From: Ensifer sp. WSM1721
Lineage (GTDB): Bacteria > Pseudomonadota > Alphaproteobacteria > Rhizobiales > Rhizobiaceae
Assembly (NCBI RefSeq): GCF_000513895.2
Contig: NZ_CP165785.1
Span: forward strand, 248,001-312,000
Reading direction: 5' to 3'
Length of the DNA stretch: 64,000 nucleotides
In this document: in pieces, positions 8,746-16,908 of the stretch
Layout of the letters: each line of letters opens with the position of its first letter
Position numbering within the stretch: position 1 is the stretch's first letter
The notes under the pieces: model-generated
What the model saw: only the letters and a program-made list of their open reading frames with translations
Database searches by the model: none
Told to the model about the DNA's origin: nothing
Made by a program: the position numbers and the translations under genes

Positions 8746-10008
8746 TCACGCATCTTTCAAAGTCTCTTTCTGCGTGATCAGGCGAGCGCTGTGCTGACGC
8801 CGAAGAGAAACCCACAGCCAGCTGAGCGCGACCGCAAAACGGTTGCGCACACCGATCAGGAAGAAGATGTGGGCGGTACCCCAGACCCACCAAGCCGCGC
8901 TACCGCGGAGCTTAACCCAACCAAAATCCACGACTGCTGCGCCAGGACCAATAGTCGCAAGGTTTCCGAGATGCTTGTAGGCAAACGGTGGTGCCTTAGG
9001 TCGACCGTGCAGTCGACGGCGGATTACGTCCGCAACGTAAGCGCCCTGCTGTTTCGCAGCGGGCGCAATCCCAGGGACAGGTTTGCCATCTGCATCCAGC
9101 ACCAGCGCGGTGTCCCCGACGACGAATATGTCTGCGTCGCCTTTAACCGTGAGGTCAGGCTCAACGATTACGCGGCCAGCTCGATCCGCATCAGCGGATA
9201 GCCAAATAGCCGCATCGGACGCCTTAACGCCGGCCGCCCATATTATCGTCCTGCAGGGGATAATCTCGCCGGCGACGACAACCCCATTACCGTCGCATTG
9301 GGTGACCGGGTCTCCGGTTCGAACTTCTACCCCAAGCTTGTTCAGCGCAGCTTCGGTGTATTGCGAGAGCTCAGGGGCAAACGTTGCGAGTGGACGAGTA
9401 CCTGCTTCAATCAAAATGATCTTCGCACTCCTGGTATCAATCGTGCGAAATTCTCGCTGGAGAGTTCGATGAGCAAGTTCGGCGATGATACCAGCAAGCT
9501 CAACTCCAGTTGGTCCTGCGCCGATGATACAAAAAGTTAACAGTGCCCGCTGCCGTTCCTCATCGGATTCGAGCTCGGCCTGTTCGAAGGCCAAGAGCAG
9601 CCGACGGCGAATGGTCGTGGCATCCTCGAGCGTTTTTAGACCAGGTGCAAAGGATTCCCAGTCATCTTGCCCAAAATATGCATGGCGCGCTCCTGTCGCT
9701 ACGACAAGGGTATTGTAGGTTACGGCGTGACCTGTCTTCAACCGAACGGATTTCTCGCTTCGATCGACCGACACTACCTCGCCTAAAAGTGTTTTGACGT
9801 TCCTGCTGGCAGCAAACAGTCGCCGAATTGGCCACGCAATCTCCGACGTGGCAAGGATTGTGGTGGCGACTTGATAGAGTAGTGGCTGGAACAGATGATG
9901 ATTGCGACGGTCGATAAGAGTAATCTGCACGTTTACTTTGCGTAGTTTTTGTACAAGCTGAATGCCAGCGAAGCCGCCGCCGACAACAACCACGTGATGA
10001 TTTGACAT
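8746..10008 (-). CDS. ndh: type II NADH dehydrogenase (NDH-2)
   Basis: Non-proton-pumping, membrane-associated flavoenzyme passing electrons from NADH to quinone; 420 residues. Seen: the FAD motif VVVGGGFAGIQL at the N terminus, the NADH-binding glycine motif IIGAGPTGVELAG at about 160, the second FAD contact DIFVVGDTA near 290, and a hydrophobic C terminus rich in Trp and Phe that would sit in the membrane. The frame stays open upstream, but homologues begin at MSNHHVVVVGGG, giving the ATG at 10008. It follows the SMR gene by 56 bp on the same strand. It may re-oxidise NADH made by the dehydrogenases upstream in this run (inference). Confidence 0.87.
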   Translation of the reverse strand: MSNHHVVVVGGGFAGIQLVQKLRKVNVQITLIDRRNHHLFQPLLYQVATTILATSEIAWPIRRLFAASRNVKTLLGEVVSVDRSEKSVRLKTGHAVTYNTLVVATGARHAYFGQDDWESFAPGLKTLEDATTIRRRLLLAFEQAELESDEERQRALLTFCIIGAGPTGVELAGIIAELAHRTLQREFRTIDTRSAKIILIEAGTRPLATFAPELSQYTEAALNKLGVEVRTGDPVTQCDGNGVVVAGEIIPCRTIIWAAGVKASDAAIWLSADADRAGRVIVEPDLTVKGDADIFVVGDTALVLDADGKPVPGIAPAAKQQGAYVADVIRRRLHGRPKAPPFAYKHLGNLATIGPGAAVVDFGWVKLRGSAAWWVWGTAHIFFLIGVRNRFAVALSWLWVSLRRQHSARLITQKETLKDA

Positions 10009-10064
10009 AAGACGACCACTTCTGTCTGACAGCCCGCGAAACGGCGTGCTGCAGAGATCTGAGA

Positions 10065-10397
10065 CTAGTGCTTGCCAGAGCTCGAAAGCAGATTGAGCAT
10101 AATCATTCCGGCTGAAATAAACGTGATACCAGCTAAGGCGTAGCTGTCGAGCCGTTGGCCGTGAACCAACCATCCAAGGCAAACGATCACCACAGTCCCA
10201 ACGCCCGACCAAATCGCGTAGGCGACACCGACGGGAATCGACCTCAACGTGATGGACAGGAGGTAGAACGACAGGGAGTATCGTATGACGACGATCACCG
10301 AAGGCCAGACGTTCCTGAAACCGTCGCTGGATTTGAGAGCAGTGGTTGCGGTGACTTCAGCGGCAATTGCAAAAAACAGAACGAGATACGGCGGCAT
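10065..10397 (-). CDS. SMR family multidrug/quaternary amine exporter
   Basis: A 110-residue, four-helix protein, exactly the length of EmrE, working as a dimer in the inner membrane as a proton/cation antiporter. Glu14 in the first helix (AIAAEVTATT), the residue that binds both proton and substrate in EmrE, is present. The conserved SVGVAYAIWSG-type loop appears as PVGVAYAIWSGVG. An upstream in-frame Met exists, but the ATG at 10397 places Glu14 correctly. The gene sits between an acetoacetate-decarboxylase-family gene and ndh. In an amine-rich locus it may export quaternary ammonium or amine by-products (inference). Confidence 0.86.
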   Translation of the reverse strand: MPPYLVLFFAIAAEVTATTALKSSDGFRNVWPSVIVVIRYSLSFYLLSITLRSIPVGVAYAIWSGVGTVVIVCLGWLVHGQRLDSYALAGITFISAGMIMLNLLSSSGKH

Positions 10398-10458
10398 TTT
10401 TCGACCTCGGACGTCCAGCAGACGTCGACGACTGTCATCGACGTCTGCGTCAATCAAG

Positions 10459-11262
10459 TTATCGGGGTGAACGGACGTCCGGCCAGTCGTCGTACAGACG
10501 GCCCATCAGGTACGGTGTGTAGTCGTTGCCGTCGTTCTCAAGCTCGACGACATCCTTGATGATGTAGGACGTTTCGCCGCCAAGATGGCCGCCATCGATG
10601 AACTCCCCAAGCGGTATGGTCGAAACGCCTGGGTCCCAGGGAGATCCACCCAACTTCAACTTTGCGTCGGTGATCTTGCTCGACCGCTTAGTTGCCGTCG
10701 AGTTTTCGAAAACGACCAGCTGAGGCCTGGTTACATCCGATGCGTTGACACCGAAATAACCACGCAGATCGAAGTAGTATTCTTTTTCGTCTTCCAGCGT
10801 GGTCGGCAGTTGATCACCCAGACTTGCTGTTAACTCGACCAGGCTGAAGTCCTTTCGGGACGCGAAGCCGTGAAACTCCTCACCATCATCAAAGAAGTCT
10901 ACCGTGCCAAGTTTTTTTGGCATCCCCCAGAACTCGCGTCCCGTGATGATATTGACCTCCTCCGTCTCGAGAACCGTGAGATAGTAGCTGCCTTCAATAG
11001 CGCCATGTTTTGCGTTGACACCGATAATCATCGCGCGGTCACGTCCCGCGCGGTTCGACACACCTTCGATCCATTCCATGAAAGACATGAAGCCGATTGT
11101 CACTATGGGTTCATCGGCAGGTGCCAAGCACGGGGGCAGGACGCTTCGCACAAAGCGCTCTGTTGTCCGAAACCTGACATAGGTGTAGGTGTGATGTGTC
11201 CTGATGTCGTCATAGTACTTGCGGTACCGGTCGATCTGCTCAGGTGTCCAAACATAACCCAT
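10459..11262 (-). CDS. acetoacetate decarboxylase family enzyme, copy 1
   Basis: A 267-residue protein of the ADC superfamily. The adjacent lysine pair is present at 116-117 in GREFWGMPKKLG, almost the numbering of Lys115/Lys116 in Clostridium ADC, so Schiff-base chemistry on a beta-keto acid or similar carbonyl substrate is likely. The family also includes aldolase-dehydratases, so decarboxylation is not certain. The gene follows the APC permease by only 12 bp. A paralogue lies 4.5 kb upstream in the same run. The pair shares the opening pattern FVRSVLPPC/FVRSVLAPC and the ADEPI motif, but they are otherwise well diverged. Confidence 0.8.
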   Translation of the reverse strand: MGYVWTPEQIDRYRKYYDDIRTHHTYTYVRFRTTERFVRSVLPPCLAPADEPIVTIGFMSFMEWIEGVSNRAGRDRAMIIGVNAKHGAIEGSYYLTVLETEEVNIITGREFWGMPKKLGTVDFFDDGEEFHGFASRKDFSLVELTASLGDQLPTTLEDEKEYYFDLRGYFGVNASDVTRPQLVVFENSTATKRSSKITDAKLKLGGSPWDPGVSTIPLGEFIDGGHLGGETSYIIKDVVELENDGNDYTPYLMGRLYDDWPDVRSPR

Positions 11263-11274
11263 GCGATGGTTCCT

Positions 11275-12687
11275 TTACTGCTTATGCTTTCGGGAGCAGG
11301 TGAAAGCTTCGTTCATGTTGAAGACGATGTATCCGGCGATCGTAAGCGCGAGCATGATGTAGGGTAGCCATTTCATCACGCCCTCGGCCCCGGACATGAA
11401 GCTGTCGACGAACAAACAAAGGAAAACGATCATTCCGATCAAGACGACGGCGACCTGTATTGGCGCCCGCGTCGTCTCCTTGAACACCTCCTTAATGGCA
11501 CCGACGCACAGGATGATGTAGGGACCTACCCAGAACAAGGAGTAGAGTGTCGACAGGTACGCGGTGGACTGTAGCGGGGGAGATGCCGCCAGGTATTGGA
11601 GGGCGACCGGAACGCCCGCCGCAGGTACTGCCATCAACACCGTCGCGCCCGTCGGAGAGCCGAATTTCGGATGGATCCTTGAGAAAATCTGCGGCAAGAA
11701 CCCGTTCTGCGCAGCTGTCGCGAAAACTCGACTACCATAGTTAAGGAAAGCGACAAGGCTCGCGAAGGTTGCGCCGATCAGCAGAAGATCAATCGGTTTT
11801 TGAAGATAGGCCATCCCTGCGACCTGGGTGATGATTGCCGTTGGAGAGATACCTTCATTCAACTCGGCAACGTGTGCATTCATCATCGGCGTGCAGACGA
11901 ACAAGATGCCGACATATGCGACGCCAGTTATAAGCAGTACGCTGTTCAGGATGATGGGGACACTTTTCTTCGGATTTCTCGTTTCTGCGGCGAGCGATGC
12001 AAGCGCGTCGACGCCGACAAAATAGGCAAGCCCGACAATTGCGCCTCGCACGACGCTATGCCAATCCGTGTCGGCCAGCGCGAATTGCGAACGAAGGTCG
12101 AAACCAGTATTGGCGGCCGATGCAATGGTCGCGATCAGAACGAGCGGGAGGGACAGGAATGCGAGCCACGCAGTCAGCGAAATCGACGCGTCCAGGCCAC
12201 GCCACGCGCAAGAACCCGCCAATGCAGCAATTGCGATTGCAGAAAGCGCCTGGAACCAGCCCTCATTAGCGTATTCAAGGCCAATGCTCTGAAGGAAGCT
12301 GCTTGTGAACATGACCGTGCTTGCGGTGACGGCCGCGCATGCGACGAGAAAGCCTATGAGGTATGAGGCTGCGACGAGCCTTTCCAGCCGACGGCCAAAA
12401 GCCAGGCCGACGTATGACATCATGGAGCCGGTCACGACGTAGCGGCGGGCGAAAATGTTGACAGCGGCCATCACGCAAAGTGTCGCGCACATGGCAAGGA
12501 GCATCGATAGCCAGGCTCCGTTTCCGCTTTCCAATGGCATGTAGGCGGCGCCAATGAGCGCCGACGGAATGATTTGTTGACCGGATAATCCGAGCAGCAC
12601 GACACTAGCAACGCCGACCTTGCTCGCGGTGGCCGGCACTACAGTCTCTTGACGCAGCTCTTCAGCCAGTTCGGTAGAATTATTCAT
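11275..12687 (-). CDS. APC superfamily amino acid/amine permease
   Basis: A 470-residue inner-membrane transporter with about 12-14 hydrophobic segments. The first helix carries the glycine-rich segment SVVLLGLSGQQIIPSALIGA, as in amino acid-polyamine-organocation permeases, and the middle carries ALASLAAETRNPKKSVP, the family's conserved loop 6 motif. The substrate is probably an amino acid or amine and cannot be specified. A longer frame exists upstream, but the ATG at 12687 is preceded by GGGGGTAAG and starts just before the first helix. It stands between the aldehyde dehydrogenase and ADC copy 1, which suggests uptake for the same pathway. Confidence 0.85.
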   Translation of the reverse strand: MNNSTELAEELRQETVVPATASKVGVASVVLLGLSGQQIIPSALIGAAYMPLESGNGAWLSMLLAMCATLCVMAAVNIFARRYVVTGSMMSYVGLAFGRRLERLVAASYLIGFLVACAAVTASTVMFTSSFLQSIGLEYANEGWFQALSAIAIAALAGSCAWRGLDASISLTAWLAFLSLPLVLIATIASAANTGFDLRSQFALADTDWHSVVRGAIVGLAYFVGVDALASLAAETRNPKKSVPIILNSVLLITGVAYVGILFVCTPMMNAHVAELNEGISPTAIITQVAGMAYLQKPIDLLLIGATFASLVAFLNYGSRVFATAAQNGFLPQIFSRIHPKFGSPTGATVLMAVPAAGVPVALQYLAASPPLQSTAYLSTLYSLFWVGPYIILCVGAIKEVFKETTRAPIQVAVVLIGMIVFLCLFVDSFMSGAEGVMKWLPYIMLALTIAGYIVFNMNEAFTCSRKHKQ

Positions 12688-12708
12688 TGTCTTACCCCCC
12701 GTGGTCGT

Positions 12709-12738
12709 ACACGGCCAGCCGTTGACGACTGGCCGTGT
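12709..12738 (-). other. intercistronic stem-loop (10-bp arms)
   Basis: ACACGGCCAG pairs exactly with CTGGCCGTGT across a 10-base loop, between the aldehyde dehydrogenase stop and the permease start on the minus strand. No T-run follows; the permease ribosome-binding site comes next. It may stabilise or attenuate the mRNA. Confidence 0.5.
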
Positions 12739-12745
12739 GCGGCGA

Positions 12746-14263
12746 TTACTTCGCTTTGGCGTGCTCGTATGCTTCTTCTTCACTGTAAGGGAACCACCAG
12801 AAATCCTGCGGCGCCGCAGCCGGATCGATCATCACGAACTTGGAGGTTTGGAATTGGGCAAGGCCCTCCGGGCCAAGCTGGCGACCGATACCGGAGAGCT
12901 TCCGACCGCCGAACGGCAGCGCGTCGTTATCGAGAACAGGAGCGTTGATCCAAAGAATTCCCGACTCAACCTCATTAACCGCGCGCATCATCTCGCTCAT
13001 GTCGCGCGAGTAGAGGTTTGCACCGAGCCCAAATTCCGAGCGGTTCGCGAGTTCGAGAGCTTCATCAAAGGTCTTTACCCTGCAGATCGGGGCGACCGGA
13101 CCAAAGGACTCGCCATTCAAGATCTCGGCATCCGATGAAACATCTGTCAGAACAGCCGGTTCGATGAACCAGCCGCGATTGAGACCTGAAGGGCGAACGC
13201 CCCCCGTCGCAAACTTTGCCCCTTCTTGCCGCGCGCGCGAAAGAAGTGCCTCGAATCGATCCCTCTGGCGGAAGGTTGCCATTGGACCGATGTCGACGTT
13301 CTCAAGGCCATTTCCAATGCGGAGTTTTTTCGTTTCGGAAACCAGGCGCTCGACAAATTCGTCGTGAATGCTGTCGTGCACGTAAAAACGTTCGGCGGAG
13401 GTGCACACCTGACCGCAGTTGAGATAGGCGGCGAAGGCAGCAGCACGAACGGCAACATCGAGCGGTGCCGAGGGCATGACTATGAAGGGATCGTTGCCAG
13501 AAGCCTCGATCAGAGCGGGCTTGAAGGTCTCTGCACACACCTTCATGATTTCCTGCGCGATCGGAACCGAACCGGTGTAAGCGATGCAGTGCGTCTTTTT
13601 GCTTTTCACCAACTGTTGGGCTACGCGCGGGCCGCCGGTAACAACCTGGACCAATCCCTTGGGCAGGTCAGCGAACACCTCCATGAACTTGAGCGTTGTG
13701 ATGCTGGTCTGCTCATGCGGCTTGATGATTACCGAGTTTCCGGCGGCAAGAGCAGCGGCAAGTTCCCAGCACAGCAGGACGAGCGGGAAATTAAAAGGGA
13801 GAATAATGACGACCGTTCCGAGCGGTTCCTTGACCGAGAAATGAAATTGGCCAGGGACAGTAGCTCCCGCAATCCGACCAACTTCGTGACGGCCGAGTTC
13901 CGCGTAATAGTCGATTGCCGTCGCACACCACGACGTTTCGTCGACGGACTCCTTGAAAGGCTTACCTTCTTCGCGTGTCATAAAGTAGCCGTAGATCGCC
14001 TTGTCGCGACGGATGCGAGCAGCCACTTCATGGAGCATCGTGGAGCGCGTGCGGGGGTCGATCGACAGCCACCGTTTGCGGGCGATGTTGGCTATGTCGA
14101 TAACGTTCTCAACTTCGGTTTCCGCTGCGTTCGCGATCTCCGCAATCCGTTCTTCGGTTGCAGGATCGATGACCGAAATCCGTTCCGAGGAGCGGCTCTT
14201 GAGATAGGCGCCGTCGACGTAAAGCGTCCCGGAAAGACGGTCGAACTCCTGGTGAAGTGTCAT
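12746..14263 (-). CDS. aldehyde dehydrogenase
   Basis: NAD(P)-dependent ALDH-superfamily enzyme, 505 residues, oxidising an aldehyde to its carboxylate. Seen: the Rossmann-side NFPLVLLCWELAAALAAGN, the general-base Glu in ALIEASGND (about 265), and the catalytic Cys in NCGQVCTSAERF (about 300). The ATG at 14263 has AAAGGAG in front; the further upstream open frame contains a stem-loop and is not coding. The C-terminal extension ending FPYSEEEAYEHAKAK is a little longer than usual. Its place between the MFS and APC transporters suggests that it acts on an aldehyde derived from the imported compound. The natural substrate is unknown. Confidence 0.87.
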   Translation of the reverse strand: MTLHQEFDRLSGTLYVDGAYLKSRSSERISVIDPATEERIAEIANAAETEVENVIDIANIARKRWLSIDPRTRSTMLHEVAARIRRDKAIYGYFMTREEGKPFKESVDETSWCATAIDYYAELGRHEVGRIAGATVPGQFHFSVKEPLGTVVIILPFNFPLVLLCWELAAALAAGNSVIIKPHEQTSITTLKFMEVFADLPKGLVQVVTGGPRVAQQLVKSKKTHCIAYTGSVPIAQEIMKVCAETFKPALIEASGNDPFIVMPSAPLDVAVRAAAFAAYLNCGQVCTSAERFYVHDSIHDEFVERLVSETKKLRIGNGLENVDIGPMATFRQRDRFEALLSRARQEGAKFATGGVRPSGLNRGWFIEPAVLTDVSSDAEILNGESFGPVAPICRVKTFDEALELANRSEFGLGANLYSRDMSEMMRAVNEVESGILWINAPVLDNDALPFGGRKLSGIGRQLGPEGLAQFQTSKFVMIDPAAAPQDFWWFPYSEEEAYEHAKAK

Positions 14264-14277
14264 GTATGCTCCTTTCG

Positions 14278-14300
14278 AAATCCAGCTTCCTGGATTTTTT
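14278..14300. other. stem-loop with trailing T-run on the plus strand
   Basis: AAATCCAG and CTGGATTT form an 8-bp stem with a 4-base loop, followed by TTT on the plus strand. It lies in the 76-bp gap between the MFS gene and the aldehyde dehydrogenase. The T-run faces the wrong way for the minus-strand genes, so it is either an intercistronic hairpin or a terminator for antisense transcripts. Confidence 0.45.
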
Positions 14301-14339
14301 CCTTTGGCTTGCGCCATTTTCTGTTTGGAAAGATAGTAC

Positions 14340-15596
14340 TTACGCGATTGCGTGGGGCGTCTTGGTGCTTGCCGGCTTCGCGTCTCTGGCAGCCGAAACA
14401 GCGGCAACGTTCAGAAGGATTAGTGATGCAGCCGCGGCGATAAACCCGACCGTGTAAAGCGAGGTGGCATCCTTCACATAACCCAGAACGAGAGGATAAA
14501 CGACACCGCCGACAATGAAGCCAACGCCCATTATGAAGCCATTGGCGGTTGCGGCCAGGGCGACGCCGACGGAATCGGCCGCGAGGCAATAGGCTAATGG
14601 GAGGCCGCCATAGGCGAAGAGACCCGAAATGGGAAGCATGGTTGCGAGCAGCCAGTACTGATGCGACCAAAGTGCGAATGCTGCGCCAACAAAAGAGGCA
14701 GTCATCCCAATACCTGAGATCAAGATCAGCGGCTTTCTGCGTCCCACCCGGTCAGAGATCAAACCGAAGGCGACTGCGCAGATCATGCCGACCAGTGGGT
14801 AAAGTGAGCCCACGATACCGGACGCCTGCTCCGTCCAGCCGTTCTCTTCCATGAGGATCGTTGGCACCCAGTAAATAGCGATCGAATACGTTCCCCACAC
14901 ACCGGTCAGAAACAGTGCGGCAATGATAACGTTTCGATGGCTGACTACGCCGACATAATTAGCCAATGTCTCGCGCAGAGTAGCGGCTCGTGCCGGGCTT
15001 GGCTGCTGGTAAGCCGGGGGCTCCTTCAGCATCGCAAAAGCGACGATGGTAGCAAATGCGAGGATCGCCGCGCCGATCAGTGATCCGTTACGCCAACCAT
15101 AATCTTGCAGAATGATCGCATAACCATAAAGCGCGGCCACCGTGCCAATGCCGTCTGTAGCCAACATTGTCCCCATAAAAATTCCGAGTCGATTGGAGCT
15201 TTCCGCCCAACGCATGGCAAGAGTGTAGGGGCCAAGAAACAGAAGAGGGATGCCGGCGCCCTGCAGAAGGCGGGCAAGGAGCATCGTTTCGTAAGTGGGG
15301 GCATAGGAAAATGCAATCTGTCCGACCACGTTAATTGCGAGGCCAAGGACCGTGACGTTCTTTGCTCCCCATCGGTCGACCAACACGCCGGCAAAGGCCA
15401 CCACTATCCCACCCGCCAGAGCGGAGGCGGACGCAAGGGTTCCAACCATCGTATAGGTCATGCTGAGATCCTGCATCATCGCAGGAATCTGGGTGGCGTA
15501 CCCGACGTAAGGGATAAAAATCGCCAGGGTAACTGCGAAGCAGAGAGCAAGCGCGCGCCACTGATCTGCTGCAGCATTATGTTTGAGATTTCTCAC
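14340..15596 (-). CDS. MFS transporter
   Basis: A 418-residue major facilitator with 12 predicted helices. The characteristic loop 2-3 motif is seen as GVLVDRWGAKNVTVLG, and its counterpart in the second half as GLISDRVGRRKPLIL. Homologues include organic-anion and cyanate/aromatic-acid type carriers; direction and substrate are unknown. The start is taken as GTG at 15596, because a perfect GGAGG stands eight bases upstream and the first helix follows about 15 residues later; the longer open frame has no ribosome-binding site. It is the second gene of the minus-strand run that starts with ADC copy 2. Confidence 0.85.
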   Translation of the reverse strand: MRNLKHNAAADQWRALALCFAVTLAIFIPYVGYATQIPAMMQDLSMTYTMVGTLASASALAGGIVVAFAGVLVDRWGAKNVTVLGLAINVVGQIAFSYAPTYETMLLARLLQGAGIPLLFLGPYTLAMRWAESSNRLGIFMGTMLATDGIGTVAALYGYAIILQDYGWRNGSLIGAAILAFATIVAFAMLKEPPAYQQPSPARAATLRETLANYVGVVSHRNVIIAALFLTGVWGTYSIAIYWVPTILMEENGWTEQASGIVGSLYPLVGMICAVAFGLISDRVGRRKPLILISGIGMTASFVGAAFALWSHQYWLLATMLPISGLFAYGGLPLAYCLAADSVGVALAATANGFIMGVGFIVGGVVYPLVLGYVKDATSLYTVGFIAAAASLILLNVAAVSAARDAKPASTKTPHAIA

Positions 15597-15660
15597 TTTG
15601 GGACCTCCTCCGCGATATGGTTCAGCAGTGCTGGTGCATTGAGCGACCTTTCGGCACGCC

Positions 15661-15695
15661 AAGCGGCTCACGGCTAGCCAGAGGGAAAGCCGCTT
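15661..15695 (-). other. intercistronic stem-loop (8-bp arms)
   Basis: AAGCGGCT pairs with AGCCGCTT across a 19-base gap in the 135-bp space between ADC copy 2 and the MFS gene. There is no T-run. It is the third hairpin in a gap of this operon and may be an mRNA processing or stability element. Confidence 0.35.
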
Positions 15696-15731
15696 GCCGA
15701 ACTCAAATTTTGGGCAGTTGCCGAGGCTCGC

Positions 15732-16517
15732 TTACCTAAAGCGTGCAGCCTTCGGGAAGAGACGGAAGTCGTCGTATTTCTGGCCGTAGATAAACGGCTT
15801 GTAAGCGTCGGGATTTTCCAGTTCGTGCACGAAGGGCACGGTCCAGCAAGAGCCGCCTTCCGCATAGTAGGCCTTTCCGACCGAGACGATTGGGATCGTG
15901 TCGAGCGGGTCAAACTGGCTTCCAGCGAGCTTCAGGGTTGCGGTGCCTTCGCGCGTAACTCTGTAGTCTTCCTCGATTTCCAGGCATACGAGATTCACGC
16001 CGTTCTGGAAACCTCGGCCAGACGGATGGGGCTGGGCTTTCAGTTCGAAGTCCAGGAGGCCATTGGATTTCGACGGACCCAGGTCCGGACCGAACTCGGC
16101 GTTGATCTCGATGAGCCGAACACCATTCCGCTCCGAGTAGCCGTATGCCTGTTGACCGTCGAAATAGAGCTGAGCGGTCCCCAGCTTCTTGCCCTCACCC
16201 CAGAGCTCCCGGCCAATCGTAACCGGCGAGTCCCCGCTGACGAAGAGCGTCAGCATGGTCGTCCCCTCACGCTCTCCATACTTGCACTTGAGGTAAATGA
16301 TGCCGCAGTCGAATTCTCCACAAAGTGCGCTCTGCCAGCGGGATACGTTGGCATAGGCGATCGGTTCGTCGGCGGGCTCGAAGCAGGGGGCCAGGACCGA
16401 ACGAACGAATTCCTTGGTAGTTGTGAACTCGACAGTCACCGATTCGGTCGTGAACTGGCCTCGCGCCATCAGGTCCTCTATCTCCCTGACCTGCTCAGCT
16501 GTTTTGACGAAGCTCAT
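15732..16517 (-). CDS. acetoacetate decarboxylase family enzyme, copy 2
   Basis: A 261-residue ADC-superfamily protein with the lysine pair at 110-111 in GRELWGEGKKLG. The phenylalanine/proline found before the lysines in copy 1 (WGMPKK) is replaced by Gly-Glu-Gly, so the pocket near the Schiff-base lysine differs and the substrate may too. AGGAGAAATGCA precedes the ATG. This is the first gene of the minus-strand run and it faces the amine oxidoreductase at 16909 across a regulatory region with two kinds of repeated site. Function beyond the family is not readable. Confidence 0.76.
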   Translation of the reverse strand: MSFVKTAEQVREIEDLMARGQFTTESVTVEFTTTKEFVRSVLAPCFEPADEPIAYANVSRWQSALCGEFDCGIIYLKCKYGEREGTTMLTLFVSGDSPVTIGRELWGEGKKLGTAQLYFDGQQAYGYSERNGVRLIEINAEFGPDLGPSKSNGLLDFELKAQPHPSGRGFQNGVNLVCLEIEEDYRVTREGTATLKLAGSQFDPLDTIPIVSVGKAYYAEGGSCWTVPFVHELENPDAYKPFIYGQKYDDFRLFPKAARFR

Positions 16518-16699
16518 TGCATTTCTCCTCTAATTTACTGAGCCGCGCTGAGAAAAGCAGATAGCTTCGCCCCCAGTTCGCACCGCGTGGTTCCGCGCTG
16601 CACACGGCAAATTCGCTCTAATTTGACTTTGCCCGGAGCCGTCTTCTCTTGTGATTTTTTGTAATGCAGCAACCCAGCCTCACGACGCTATGTTAAAAA

Positions 16700-16731
16700 T
16701 TTCGAACATTCAACCGGTTTTTTCGAACATT
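16700..16731. promoter_or_regulatory. two TTTCGAACATT direct repeats 21 bp apart
   Basis: TTTCGAACATT occurs at 16700-16710 and again at 16721-16731, exactly two helical turns apart, each centred on the palindrome TTCGAA. This geometry fits cooperative binding of a regulator on one DNA face, about 190 bp upstream of the ADC copy 2 start. The protein is unknown. Confidence 0.5.
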
Positions 16732-16842
16732 TTTGAAGAAAGCATTTTTTCCCAGGTGCGGTATTCGCCTGCACAACTCTTAATTCCGATTTTGCTGAAC
16801 TGCACAATTTCAGGGCAAATGTGTTGACTCAAAGCGCGAACC

Positions 16843-16859
16843 TTATATGTTTTCTGTAA
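16843..16859. promoter_or_regulatory. TTGCA-type operator, site A
   Basis: TTATATGTTTTCTGTAA matches the shared 17-bp pattern TTGCA-N7-TGYAA, with two changes in the left arm and the common TTTCTGTAA half. It overlaps the probable -10 of the oxidoreductase promoter, so a bound protein would block transcription. Confidence 0.5.
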
Positions 16860-16908
16860 TGTTGTGCTCGGTTGTTAGGCACTTCCTCCGCATGGATCAG
16901 GACCCGCG

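Larger units (their letters stand above)
16518..16908. promoter_or_regulatory. AT-rich divergent regulatory region
   Basis: A 391-bp spacer between the divergent ADC copy 2 operon and the amine oxidoreductase gene. It holds the 11-bp direct repeat described separately, a promoter-like TTGACT (16824-16829) with TATGTT 16 bp on (16846-16851), and a 17-bp near-palindrome overlapping that -10. No coding potential is seen. Confidence 0.6.

Noticed and set aside
14283..14299. TTTTCTG-containing stretch near 14.32 kb as a further TTGCA-type operator
   Set aside because: Spacing is off by one base and the right arm is TTTGG rather than TGYAA.
13226..14443. 405-codon plus-strand frame opposite the aldehyde dehydrogenase
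   Set aside because: Shadow of a conserved enzyme with intact active-site motifs; no binding site or family match.
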